Positions 21,702-29,308 of a stretch of DNA of 64,000 bases are shown piece by piece. The notes beneath the pieces are model-generated. The model made no database searches, was not told the DNA's origin, and saw nothing but the letters and a program-made list of their open reading frames with translations. The stretch lies in contig NC_015957.1 in the NCBI RefSeq assembly GCF_000147815.2, positions 7,750,001-7,814,000 on the forward strand, in the 5' to 3' direction. The number at the start of each line of letters is the position of its first letter. Position 1 is the stretch's first letter. A program made the position numbers and the translations under genes. The stretch is from Streptomyces violaceusniger Tu 4113. GTDB lineage: Bacteria; Actinomycetota; Actinomycetes; Streptomycetales; Streptomycetaceae.

Positions 21702-22379
21702 TCACTCACCCGCGGGTGCCTTCTTGCGGATCAGCGTGATGCCGTCCGCCATGGGGACCAGCGACATCTCCACCCGCGGATCGTCATGGACCAGCTTGTT
21801 GAACGCGCGGATCCCGGCGGTGTCGACGTCCTGCGCCTCGGGGTCCACGACCTTGCCGAAGAACAGGGTGTTGTCGACCACGATCAGGCCGCGGTCGCCG
21901 AGGAGCGTCAGCGCCATCTCGTAGTAGTGCGGGTAGCCCTGCTTGTCGGCGTCGATGAACACGAAGTCGAAGGTGCCGGGGCCCTCCTCCGCGAGGATCG
22001 TCTTGAGGGTGTCGGCCGCGTCACCGACGCGCAGGTCGATCCGCCCCTCGACACCCGCCTTGGCCCAGTAGTCGGCGCCGATGCTCGCCCAGCGGTCGGT
22101 GATGTCACAGGTGACGAGCTGTCCGCCGGGCGCGAGCGCACGGGCCAGGCACAGGGTGCTGTACCCGGTGAACGTGCCGATCTCCAGGATCCTTTTCGCC
22201 GGGGTGAGTCCGGCCAGCAGCGTCAGCAGCTGGCCCTCCTCGGGCATGACCTGCATCGCGGTGCCCGCGGGAAGCTCCGCCGTCGTCTCGCGGAGCTGCC
22301 GCAGAACCTCGTCCTCCCGCAGGGAGAACTCCCGGATGTACTCCGAGAGCGCGGCCGGGAGACCTACCTGGTTCGCCAT
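21702..22379 (-). CDS. fkbG: FkbG-like SAM O-methyltransferase
   Basis: 225 residues, the size of the caffeoyl-CoA/catechol-type class I O-methyltransferases to which FkbG belongs. SAM motif I is ILEIGTFTGYSTL, and the acidic metal/substrate segment is FDFVFIDADKQGYPHYY, followed by VVDNTLFFGKV. In the methoxymalonyl-ACP pathway this enzyme methylates the 2-hydroxyl of hydroxymalonyl-ACP. It is the last gene of a five-gene co-directional set, 71 bases after the FkbH-like gene. On its own it could be any small-molecule O-methyltransferase; the neighbours fix the assignment. Confidence 0.88.
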   Translation of the reverse strand: MANQVGLPAALSEYIREFSLREDEVLRQLRETTAELPAGTAMQVMPEEGQLLTLLAGLTPAKRILEIGTFTGYSTLCLARALAPGGQLVTCDITDRWASIGADYWAKAGVEGRIDLRVGDAADTLKTILAEEGPGTFDFVFIDADKQGYPHYYEMALTLLGDRGLIVVDNTLFFGKVVDPEAQDVDTAGIRAFNKLVHDDPRVEMSLVPMADGITLIRKKAPAGE

Positions 22380-22450
22380 GCGTCATCCATCTTCTCTGGT
22401 CTTCTCACATCGGAACCGGCCGGGAGGCGGGCCTCCCGGCCGGTGAGGGC

Positions 22451-23527
22451 TCAGACGTCCTGGAGGCTGACGGCGTGCAGCTCCATCGTGGGCGGCGGGT
22501 CGGACGGGGCCGGGGACAGATGCAGCCGCTGGATCTCCTCCTGTGCGGGCGCGGGCAGTTGGGCCCGGCAGTCGCACGGCTCGTCGGTGAAACCGGCGAA
22601 GCGGTAGGCGATCTCCATCATCCGGTTGCGCTCGGTCTGCCGGAAGTCGGCGGCCAGATGGACACCCGCCTGGGCGGCCTGGTCGCCGAGCCAGCGCAGG
22701 ATCGCCGAACCGGCGCCGAACGACACCACCCGGCACGAGGTGGCCAGCAGCTTGAGATGCCAGACGCCTTCGTGCTTCTCCAGCAGTTGGAGACCGACCG
22801 CGCCATGCGGCCCGAACCGGTCGGTGAGCGTGGTCACCAGCACCTCATGGCGTGGATCGGCCAGCAGCGCCCGCAGATCGGAGATGGAGTAGTGCACACC
22901 GGTGGCGTTCATCTGGCTGGTGCGCAGCGTGAGCTCCTCCACCCGGGAGAGCTCCTCCTCGGTGGCGCGTCCGATGCGCATCACCAGTTCCAGCGAGCGC
23001 AGGAAGTCTTCGCTCGGCCCCTGGAACTCCGCCTCGGCCGCCTTCCGCTCGAACCCGGCCCGGTACATCTGCCGACGGCGGCGCGAGTCCACCGTCACCG
23101 TCGCCGGGTTGAACTCCGGCAGGGCGGAGAGCTCGGACAGTTGCCCGGCGTCATAGCAGCGGACCTCGGGCAGATGGAACTGGACCTCCGCCCGCTCCGT
23201 CGGTTGGTCGTCGACGAAGGCGATCGTGCCGAGCGCGAAGTTGAGCTCGGTGGCGATCTCCCGCACCGAATCGGACTTCGGACCCCAGCCGATGCGCGGC
23301 AGCACGAAGTACTCGGCGACGCCCAGCGCCTCCAACTGCTTCCAGGCCAGGTCGTGGTCGTTCTTGCTGGCCACCGACTGCAGGATGCCGCGGCTGTCCA
23401 GCTCGGCGATGAGTTCTCTGACCGGGGCGGGGAGCGTCACCGCCCCGTCCTCCAGCAACGTGCCCCGCCACAGGGTGTTGTCGAGGTCCCACACCAGACA
23501 CTTCACGATCGAGGTCTGTTCAGCCAC
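22451..23527 (-). CDS. fkbH: FkbH-like glyceryl-ACP-forming HAD enzyme
   Basis: 358 residues from the GTG at 23527, chosen because AAGGA lies 6 bases upstream; a GTG at 23554 is an alternative. The N-terminal HAD domain has DLDNTLWRG (nucleophile Asp and acid Asp), SVASKND (motif II) and AFVDDQPTERAEV (motif IV). The C-terminal half is the GNAT-like region typical of FkbH. FkbH takes 1,3-bisphosphoglycerate, removes phosphate and loads the glyceryl unit on the dedicated carrier protein, the committed step to methoxymalonyl-ACP. It lies 27 bases after the FkbI-like stop. Confidence 0.93.
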   Translation of the reverse strand: MAEQTSIVKCLVWDLDNTLWRGTLLEDGAVTLPAPVRELIAELDSRGILQSVASKNDHDLAWKQLEALGVAEYFVLPRIGWGPKSDSVREIATELNFALGTIAFVDDQPTERAEVQFHLPEVRCYDAGQLSELSALPEFNPATVTVDSRRRRQMYRAGFERKAAEAEFQGPSEDFLRSLELVMRIGRATEEELSRVEELTLRTSQMNATGVHYSISDLRALLADPRHEVLVTTLTDRFGPHGAVGLQLLEKHEGVWHLKLLATSCRVVSFGAGSAILRWLGDQAAQAGVHLAADFRQTERNRMMEIAYRFAGFTDEPCDCRAQLPAPAQEEIQRLHLSPAPSDPPPTMELHAVSLQDV

Positions 23528-23554
23528 GGCTCTTCCTTGTCTCGGTTCGCCCAC

Positions 23555-24664
23555 TCATGTCGCGGGCATCGACACGGCGTGATCGGCGAGGATCAGCTCA
23601 CAGATCTCCGTACTGCCCTCGATGAGTTCCATGAGCTTCGCGTCGCGGTACGCGCGCTCGACCACATGGCCCTCGTGTGCCGCCGCCGACCCCAGCACCT
23701 GCACCGCCGTGGCGGCGCCCTGCGCCGCCTGGACCGCGCTCACCTGCTTGGCGAGCACGGTGGCGACGACCATCTCGGGAGAGCCCTCGTCCCAGCACCG
23801 GCTGGCGTGTTCGCACACCCGGGTGGCGATCTGCTCGGAGGTCAGCAGATTCGCCAGGTGGCGGGCGACAAGCTGGTGGTCCGCGAGCCGCTTTCCGAAC
23901 TGCGTCCGGGTGCGGGCATGGCCACGGGCGGCGTCGAGACAGGCCCGGAGGATGCCGACGCAGCCCCAGGCCACCGAGATCCGCCCGTACGCCAGCGCGG
24001 TGGTCACCAGCAGCATCAGGGGCTGTCCACCGCCGAGCACGGCGGTGGCGGGCAGCCGCACCTCATCCAGCGTCACGTTCGCATGGCCCGCGGCCCGGCA
24101 GCCGGACGGCTGCGCCACTCTGGTCACGGTGACGCCCGGAGCCGAGGCGGGCACCACGACCGCTGCCGCACCCGAGCCATAGCGGCCGACGACCACGATC
24201 ATGTCGGCGTAGTGGGCGGCGGTCGTCCAGACCTTCTGGCCGCGGACGATGACGGTGTCGTCGTGCCGCTCGATGGTCGTGGTCATCGCCGACAGATCGC
24301 TGCCCGCCTCCGGCTCGCTGAACGCGACGGCGGCGAGCTGACCCCCGGCCAGTTTCGGCAGGTACTCGGCGTGCTGTTGCGCACTGCCCAGGCGCTGAAT
24401 GGTCCACGCCGCCATGCCCTGCGAGGTCATCACGCTCCGCAGGGAGCTGCACCGGCTGCCCACGAACGCGGTGAACTCGCCGTTCGCCGCGCTGCTCGCG
24501 CCGAGTCCGCCGGACGCCTCCGGCACCCCGGCGCACAGCAGACCGCGACCGGACAGCGTGCGCAGTACCTCCTCGGGGATCAGACCGGCCCGGTCCCACT
24601 CCGCGGCCCGGTCGCCGACGAGGTCGCCGACGAGGTCACGGGCGCCGGCGAGCGGCTCAGTCAT
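23555..24664 (-). CDS. fkbI: FkbI-like acyl-CoA/acyl-ACP dehydrogenase
   Basis: 369 residues with the acyl-CoA dehydrogenase layout: an N-terminal helical domain, the flavin/substrate strand block (AFSEPEAGSDLSAMTT, then GQKVWTTAAHYADM), and C-terminal helices with RTQFGKRLADHQ and the catalytic-Glu region LMELIEGSTEI. In methoxymalonyl-ACP formation FkbI acts with FkbK to oxidise glyceryl-ACP and give the 2-hydroxymalonyl (or enediol) intermediate. Its start overlaps the end of the carrier-protein gene by 8 bases, which indicates coupling. Confidence 0.92.
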   Translation of the reverse strand: MTEPLAGARDLVGDLVGDRAAEWDRAGLIPEEVLRTLSGRGLLCAGVPEASGGLGASSAANGEFTAFVGSRCSSLRSVMTSQGMAAWTIQRLGSAQQHAEYLPKLAGGQLAAVAFSEPEAGSDLSAMTTTIERHDDTVIVRGQKVWTTAAHYADMIVVVGRYGSGAAAVVVPASAPGVTVTRVAQPSGCRAAGHANVTLDEVRLPATAVLGGGQPLMLLVTTALAYGRISVAWGCVGILRACLDAARGHARTRTQFGKRLADHQLVARHLANLLTSEQIATRVCEHASRCWDEGSPEMVVATVLAKQVSAVQAAQGAATAVQVLGSAAAHEGHVVERAYRDAKLMELIEGSTEICELILADHAVSMPAT

Positions 24665-24935
24665 CGGCGGGCTTCTCGCCGCCGCGCAACCGCACCACCA
24701 GAGCGGTCATGGCCGCGATGGTGCGGAAGTTGTCCCGCTTGAGGTCGTCCCCCAGGATCTGCACGGAGAAGGCCTGTTCCAGATGGACGACGAGCTCCAT
24801 CGCGAACATCGACGACACCAGCCCGGACCCGAAGAGGTCCTGGTCGGCAGGGACCTCCGCCTTCACCCGCTCCGAGACGAACGCCGTGATCGCCTGCTCG
24901 GTCGCCTCGGCGGTGACTGCCTGGTCCATACTCAC
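24657..24935 (-). CDS. fkbJ: FkbJ-like acyl carrier protein
   Basis: A 92-residue free-standing ACP. The pantetheine-site helix reads LFGSGLVSSMFAMEL, so the modified Ser is in SSM where most carriers have DSL; the rest of the helix-loop pattern is normal. The GTG start overlaps the stop of the FkbK-like gene as GTGA, and GAGAGG lies 7 bases upstream. In the pathway it carries the glyceryl unit through oxidation and methylation, and then hands methoxymalonyl to the AT of one PKS module. Confidence 0.9.
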   Translation of the reverse strand: MSMDQAVTAEATEQAITAFVSERVKAEVPADQDLFGSGLVSSMFAMELVVHLEQAFSVQILGDDLKRDNFRTIAAMTALVVRLRGGEKPADD

Positions 24936-25795
24936 GAAAGCACCTCTCCATAGTTGTAGAACCCGCGCCCTGTCTTACGCCCCAGATCACCGGCGCGTAC
25001 CTTCTCCGTCAGAAGTTCACAGGGTTCGAAGGTGGAATTTCCGGTCCGCTCGGCAAGCAGCCGAAGAGCGTCCGCGAGATTGTCGAGTCCGATCAGATCG
25101 GCGGTGCGCAGCGGGCCGGTCGGATGACCGAGGCAGCCGTGCATGAGCTGGTCCACGTCCTCGACGCTCGCGGTGCCCGCGGCCACGATGCGCGCCGCTT
25201 CATTGATCATGGGGTGCAGCAGCCTGCTGGTGACGAAGCCCGGCGCGTCACGCACGACGACCGTCTTCCGCCCCAGCCGGCCCAGCAGGGCCAGGATCGC
25301 GGCCATGGCGTCCTCGCCGGTCTGCGGGCCGCGCACCACTTCCACCATCTCGATGAGATAGGACGGATTCATGAAGTGCACGCCGGCCAGTTCCGCGGGC
25401 CGCTGCACCGACTTCGCCAGTTCGGCGATGGGAATACCCGAGGTGTTGGTGATCAGCGGGACCCCGGCGGGGACCGTGGCGGAGAGTTCCGCCATGACCC
25501 GCGCCTTGAGCGAGGCGTCCTCGGTGATCGCCTCGATCACCACATCCGCGTCCGCGACATCGCCGCTGGACAGCGTGGTGGTGAGGGTCCCGGTGGCCTG
25601 GGAGGCGGGGAAGGCGCCCATGAACTGCCCGTGCCGCAACAGTTGGGCGATTTCCGCTCGGGCGCTCTCCAGCACGTCACCCGAGACATCGACCAGCACG
25701 ACATCGACCCCACGACCCAGCGCGAGTGCGGTGATGTTGCGTCCCATTACCCCGGCGCCGACGACAGCGATCGTGTCCGATGCGGAACCCGCCAT
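24932..25795 (-). CDS. fkbK: FkbK-like 3-hydroxyacyl-CoA dehydrogenase
   Basis: 287 residues from the ATG at 25795, which has GGAGG 7 bases upstream; the frame stays open far upstream but that part is not protein-like. The N-terminal NAD fold has VVGAGVMGRNITALALGRG. The mid-domain shows NTSGIPIAELA and GVHFMNPSY, and the C-terminal domain has the GHPTGPLRTADLIGLD substrate segment. This is the 3-hydroxybutyryl-CoA dehydrogenase family used as FkbK in glyceryl-ACP oxidation. It is the first gene of the operon, so the promoter should lie within 25796-26016. Confidence 0.92.
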   Translation of the reverse strand: MAGSASDTIAVVGAGVMGRNITALALGRGVDVVLVDVSGDVLESARAEIAQLLRHGQFMGAFPASQATGTLTTTLSSGDVADADVVIEAITEDASLKARVMAELSATVPAGVPLITNTSGIPIAELAKSVQRPAELAGVHFMNPSYLIEMVEVVRGPQTGEDAMAAILALLGRLGRKTVVVRDAPGFVTSRLLHPMINEAARIVAAGTASVEDVDQLMHGCLGHPTGPLRTADLIGLDNLADALRLLAERTGNSTFEPCELLTEKVRAGDLGRKTGRGFYNYGEVLS

Positions 25796-26016
25796 CCCCT
25801 GCCTCCAATCGTCACTCAGATGAGCGCGCCCCCGGTAGGGCACACAACAAGTGAATGCCAACAGGAACGGCAGGCCCCTGTCTCTATGGCACTTTCCGGT
25901 AAAAGTACTAGGAGAGCGCGGCCGGTGTCGATGGCGCGCAACCACCGCCGCCACCTCGGCGTCTTCACCTCGGTCCAGGGCGATTCGGACGATCCGCCGG
26001 CCGTCGGGGACGGCAG
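25796..26016. promoter_or_regulatory. Upstream region of the methoxymalonyl-ACP operon
   Basis: About 220 bases between the FkbK-like start and the decayed SDR fragment. It contains a relatively AT-rich stretch near 25850-25910 and must hold the operon promoter. No clear operator or consensus -10/-35 pair was recognised. Confidence 0.4.
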
Positions 26017-26289
26017 TCACCAGTCCACGGGACCGTTCACATCGAAGAAGCTGCCGCTGGGGCCATCCGCCGAGAGCGTGGCGGCGCGCACGACGACCTT
26101 CGCGCCCTGCGAGGGATGCCCTGTTCCGAGGTTGTTGTTCAGATCGGTGGCGATGTACCCCGGGCACACTGAGTTGACCTTGATCGGGGTGTCGTCGAGT
26201 TCGACGGCGAACCACCCGGTGAGCGCGTTCAGCGCCGCGTTCCGCCGCGTGGTCGGCTCCTCACCGAAGCAATTCGCGATACAGCACAT
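26017..26289 (-). pseudogene. SDR oxidoreductase remnant (C-terminal piece)
   Basis: About 75 residues matching the end of classical short-chain dehydrogenases: AALNALTGWFAVELDDTP, then IKVNSVCPGYIATDLN, then a GPSGSFFDVNGPVDW ending. The N-terminal Rossmann half is absent and the YxxxK catalytic helix is disrupted where it should begin (TTRRNAALNA). Nothing upstream in any frame restores it. It is therefore a truncated relic lying between the fkb-type operon and a TetR gene. Confidence 0.75.
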
Positions 26290-26322
26290 GCCGCGGTGAA
26301 CAGCGGGCCGGGACAGGAGGGT

Positions 26323-26988
26323 TCAGGCGCGCGGCAGCACGCCCAGGAGCGTCGAGGTGAAGGAGATCCGCAGAGCGTCACGCAGCTCCATGTGGAGCAC
26401 GCCGAGGGCAGGCTCGTCCGCGTAGGCGGCAAGGAGGCTGGGCGGCGGCGGGATGTACGCCGACAGGGCACCCGCCGAGACCAGGCTCATCAGGCAGAAC
26501 AGCTGCGCGCTCTCGCCGAGTTCAGGCACGTGGCGGCGCACGAGCTCGGTCATGGCCGCGAGCCGCGTGAGGGAGGACCGCTTGTGCCGCTTGACCACCT
26601 CGACCGAGACGTTGTGCTCAAGGACGCCGCCCTGCGCGCCGAAGAGGTCGCACAGCACCACCCGGCCCGCCAGCGACCGGCTGAGGATCTCGGCCAACTG
26701 ACCCGCCCGCACTTCCGGCGCCGCATGCGCCTCGATGCCCGCGGCCAGCTCGTCCGCCAGCTCGACGAGCCAGCTCTCCAGAAAGACGTCCAGCAGTTCG
26801 AGCAGCACCGCCTCGCGTGACTCGAAATACCGCAGGACGTTCGACTTGGCCAGGCCCACCCGCCGGCTGAGCTCGTTGAGGCTCACCTCGGCCACGGGCA
26901 TCTCGTCGAGCATCGCCGCCGCCGTGTCCAGGATCGCCCGACGGCGGATCTCCCGCTGCTCCTCGCTTCGCGCCCGCTGAAATGTCAC
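26323..26988 (-). CDS. TetR-family repressor, divergent from SDR gene
   Basis: 221 residues. The N-terminal TetR DNA-binding domain is clear (AILDTAAAMLDEM, then LNELSRRVGLAKSNVLRYFE), followed by a helical ligand-binding domain of the usual length. It is divergent from the SDR gene across a 99-base region that holds a perfect 14-bp inverted repeat over a consensus-like promoter. That strongly suggests it represses both itself and the SDR gene. The ligand is unknown; the SDR substrate or product is the natural guess. Confidence 0.92.
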   Translation of the reverse strand: MTFQRARSEEQREIRRRAILDTAAAMLDEMPVAEVSLNELSRRVGLAKSNVLRYFESREAVLLELLDVFLESWLVELADELAAGIEAHAAPEVRAGQLAEILSRSLAGRVVLCDLFGAQGGVLEHNVSVEVVKRHKRSSLTRLAAMTELVRRHVPELGESAQLFCLMSLVSAGALSAYIPPPPSLLAAYADEPALGVLHMELRDALRISFTSTLLGVLPRA

Positions 26989-27004
26989 GCCCTCAGTCTA
27001 GCTT

Positions 27005-27043
27005 AAAGACCACCGGTCCCTTGACAGGAGACCGGTGGTCTTT
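27005..27043. promoter_or_regulatory. TetR operator overlapping the SDR promoter
   Basis: A perfect inverted repeat: AAAGACCACCGGTC (27005-27018) and GACCGGTGGTCTTT (27030-27043), 11 bases apart. TTGACA (27021-27026) lies in the spacer, and TAGGTT (27044-27049) follows at 17 bases, so the repeat straddles a plus-strand promoter. A related third half-site (15 of 18 positions like 27030-27047) lies at 27062-27079, over the ribosome binding site region. Confidence 0.85.
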
Positions 27044-27087
27044 TAGGTTCTCCTTGTAACAGACCGATGGTTCTTTAGGAGTGCGTC

Positions 27088-28011
27088 ATGAGCGGCAACT
27101 GGACAGAGCAGCACATCCCCGATCAGCACGGCCGGGTGGCGATCGTGACCGGCGCCAACACCGGGCTGGGCTTCGAGACCGCCCGGATGCTCGCGGCGCG
27201 CGGGGCGGCGGTGGTCCTGGCGGTCCGCGACGTGGAGAAGGGCAAGCAGGCAGCCGCCCGCATCACCGGCGACGTCACCGTCCAGGCCCTCGACCTGGCC
27301 TCCCTGGACTCGGTCCGGTCCGCGGCGGCCGACCTGCGCGCGGCCCACCCGCGCATCGACCTTCTGATCAACAACGCGGGCGTGATGTACACCCCACGGC
27401 AGACCACCGCCGACGGCTTCGAGCTGCAGTTCGGCACCAACCACCTCGGCCACTTCGCCCTGACCGGCCTGCTGCTGGACCGGCTCCTGCCCGTCCCCGG
27501 CTCCCGCGTCGTCACGGTCAGCAGCACCGGTCACCGCATCCGGGCCGCCATCCACTTCGACGACCTGCAGTGGGAGCGCTCGTACAGCCGCGTCGCCGCC
27601 TACGGCCAGGCCAAACTCGCCAACCTGATGTTCACGTACGAACTGCAGCGCCGGCTCGCACCGCACGGCACCACGGTCGCGGTGGCCGCCCATCCCGGCG
27701 TGTCCAACACCGAGCTCGCCCGCAACACGCCCGCCGCGCTTCGCGTGCCCGTCACCTGGCTCGCGCCGCTGCTCACCCAGAAGGCCGAGATGGGCGCCCT
27801 GCCCACCCTGCGCGCCGCCACCGATCCAGCCGTCACCGGCGGCCAGTACTACGGCCCCGGCAACCGGGGGGAGATCCGCGGCTACCCGAAGCTGGTCGCC
27901 TCCAGCCCCGACTCCCACGACCAGGCCGCCCAGCGGCGCCTGTGGACCGTCTCCGAGGAGCTCACCGGGGTGACATTCTCAGCGGTGACTCCACAGCGGA
28001 GGGATTCCTGA
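27088..28011 (+). CDS. Short-chain dehydrogenase/reductase
   Basis: 307 residues, of the retinol-dehydrogenase-like or WW-domain-oxidoreductase-like SDR group common in actinomycetes. The cofactor motif is IVTGANTGLGFETA, and then LLINNAGVMYTP and VVTVSSTGHRI follow. The catalytic pair is in YSRVAAYGQAKLANLMF (Tyr and Lys of YxxxK), followed by VAAHPGVSNTEL. AGGAG lies 7 bases before the ATG. It is expressed from a promoter embedded in the TetR operator. The substrate is unknown; the family reduces small ketones and aldehydes. Confidence 0.93.
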   Translation: MSGNWTEQHIPDQHGRVAIVTGANTGLGFETARMLAARGAAVVLAVRDVEKGKQAAARITGDVTVQALDLASLDSVRSAAADLRAAHPRIDLLINNAGVMYTPRQTTADGFELQFGTNHLGHFALTGLLLDRLLPVPGSRVVTVSSTGHRIRAAIHFDDLQWERSYSRVAAYGQAKLANLMFTYELQRRLAPHGTTVAVAAHPGVSNTELARNTPAALRVPVTWLAPLLTQKAEMGALPTLRAATDPAVTGGQYYGPGNRGEIRGYPKLVASSPDSHDQAAQRRLWTVSEELTGVTFSAVTPQRRDS

Positions 28012-28032
28012 GGCCGCAACCGGATTCGAAGT

Positions 28033-28341
28033 GCGGATCAGCGTTTGCCGTCCGCGCCGGTACTTCTTCGGCAGCTGCGCCAGCGCGAGCCGGGCGGCTT
28101 CGATGTGGTCGGCGGCTGTGTTGCTGCCCGCGTTTCCGGGCCGCAGCAGCCCGGCCACCGGCTCCCCCGACCCGCCCCGGCCGTGGTCGACGAACCCCGT
28201 CAGCGGATGGTGGCCGAAGGTCTTCTTCCGGGTCGCGGCCGCATCCTGTGTCAGCGCACGGTTCCCGCCGACTGCCAACGTGTCGATCAGCCGGGACACC
28301 GTCGGGTCCGAGTCCACCGGCCCAAAATCCCGGAGGCCGCG
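28033..28341 (-). pseudogene. IS1380-family transposase remnant
   Basis: The minus strand encodes pieces typical of IS1380 transposases: FGPVDSDPTVSRLIDTLA, then a His/Pro segment (TFGHHPLTGFVDHG) and the family hallmark GEPVAGLLRPGNAGSNTAADH, then LALAQLPKKYRRGRQTLIR. The match starts and stops abruptly at both ends, and about two thirds of the protein is absent. No terminal inverted repeats were recognised. It is a dead fragment. Confidence 0.8.
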
Positions 28342-28347
28342 CATCCG

Positions 28348-28536
28348 CTCCCGCCGCTGACCACGGTCCGTACGGACTTCGCGGAAATCGGGCGCTGTTG
28401 CCTGAGCCTGATGCTGGACCAGTTGGAACGCACCCCCGAGGCGGGGGTGCGCTCGACCATCCCTACGGAACTGGTGGTACGCCGCAGCAGCGGCCCGGCT
28501 CCGCCCAGTGCGCCCCGGAATCAGCCGTGGCTGTAG
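28348..28536 (+). pseudogene. LacI-family regulator remnant (C-terminal end)
   Basis: About 60 residues matching the end of LacI/GalR regulators: PLTTVRTDFAEIGRCC, then LMLDQLERTP, then the hallmark PTELVVRRSSGP. No DNA-binding domain or sugar-binding core is upstream; the sequence instead passes directly into the IS1380 remnant on the opposite strand. It ends overlapping the stop of the convergent secreted-protein gene. A transposition-linked deletion of a LacI gene is the simplest reading. Confidence 0.65.
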
Positions 28537-29087
28537 CGGCCGGGCACCAGCTGATAGAGGAAGTGGCTCTGCCCCCAGCACCAGGGGAGTTCGCCGCTCT
28601 TACCGGCCGTGCTCCAATTCGTCTGGAACTGGAGCGGCTTCTTCGATGTCGCCGGAATGGTCTTGTTGATCTTGAAGGTGTAATAGCGAGGACCATCGGG
28701 CTTGTACGGGTCCAGCCGGTAAGGGTTGCTCCAATACGTCTTATTCGTCGCTTCGCTGCGGAGAGACTGCCCACCGAGGCCGGCGGTACGCCCGCCTTGG
28801 TAGAGGATCGTGACCGACTTGACCCTGATGGACTTCTTGGTGACCTTTCCCGTATTCCACTTGATGCTGCCGAGGAGATAGGCGGACTTGCGGCACGTCT
28901 CGGTCTCCCTGTGGTCCACCCCCACCGTGGCACTCTGCACCGAGTGAGAAGAGTCCTGGATGGCGATGGTACTGGTCGTCCCCGGCCTCACCTGGGCCTG
29001 GGCCGTTCCACCCCCGGCGAACACCGCCCCCAAGGCAAGTCCTATGGACGCCGTGGCGGTGAGTGCGCGCTTATTGCGAACCTGCAT
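28521..29087 (-). CDS. Secreted hypothetical protein
   Basis: 188 residues with a clear Sec signal (basic MQVRNKRALTA, hydrophobic core, AQA cleavage site about residue 31). The mature part is rich in Ser, Thr, Lys and Tyr, has a few Cys, and ends with several aromatic residues (LPWCWGQSHFLYQLVPG). I do not recognise the family. Base composition is less GC-biased than the neighbours, which together with the adjoining IS1380 and LacI relics suggests acquisition by transfer. Confidence 0.75.
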   Translation of the reverse strand: MQVRNKRALTATASIGLALGAVFAGGGTAQAQVRPGTTSTIAIQDSSHSVQSATVGVDHRETETCRKSAYLLGSIKWNTGKVTKKSIRVKSVTILYQGGRTAGLGGQSLRSEATNKTYWSNPYRLDPYKPDGPRYYTFKINKTIPATSKKPLQFQTNWSTAGKSGELPWCWGQSHFLYQLVPGRYSHG

Positions 29088-29308
29088 ACATCCCCTTACA
29101 GAGTTTGTTCCCGCTACGGCGGCAACGACCCCCGAGGGCCGGTCACCGCACTTCGTCTAGGCTGTATGACCTCCGCGGAGATGTCCTTAGCACGCACTAC
29201 ACAGGCATTGGCGATGCGTCCACTCCGGCGGAACCACACGCAGCGGGGCGGTGAACGGTCCCCGGCCGGACCAAAAGGTGGCCAGGTCCTGCGAGAGGCG
29301 AATACGAG

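Noticed and set aside
24932..26215. 427-residue version of the FkbK-like protein.
   Set aside because: The extra N-terminus is Arg/His-rich and not protein-like; the ATG at 25795 has a good ribosome binding site and starts the NAD fold.
28045..28536. One continuous plus-strand 163-residue gene.
   Set aside because: Only its last ~60 residues resemble a protein family (LacI end); the rest is the opposite strand of the IS1380 fragment.
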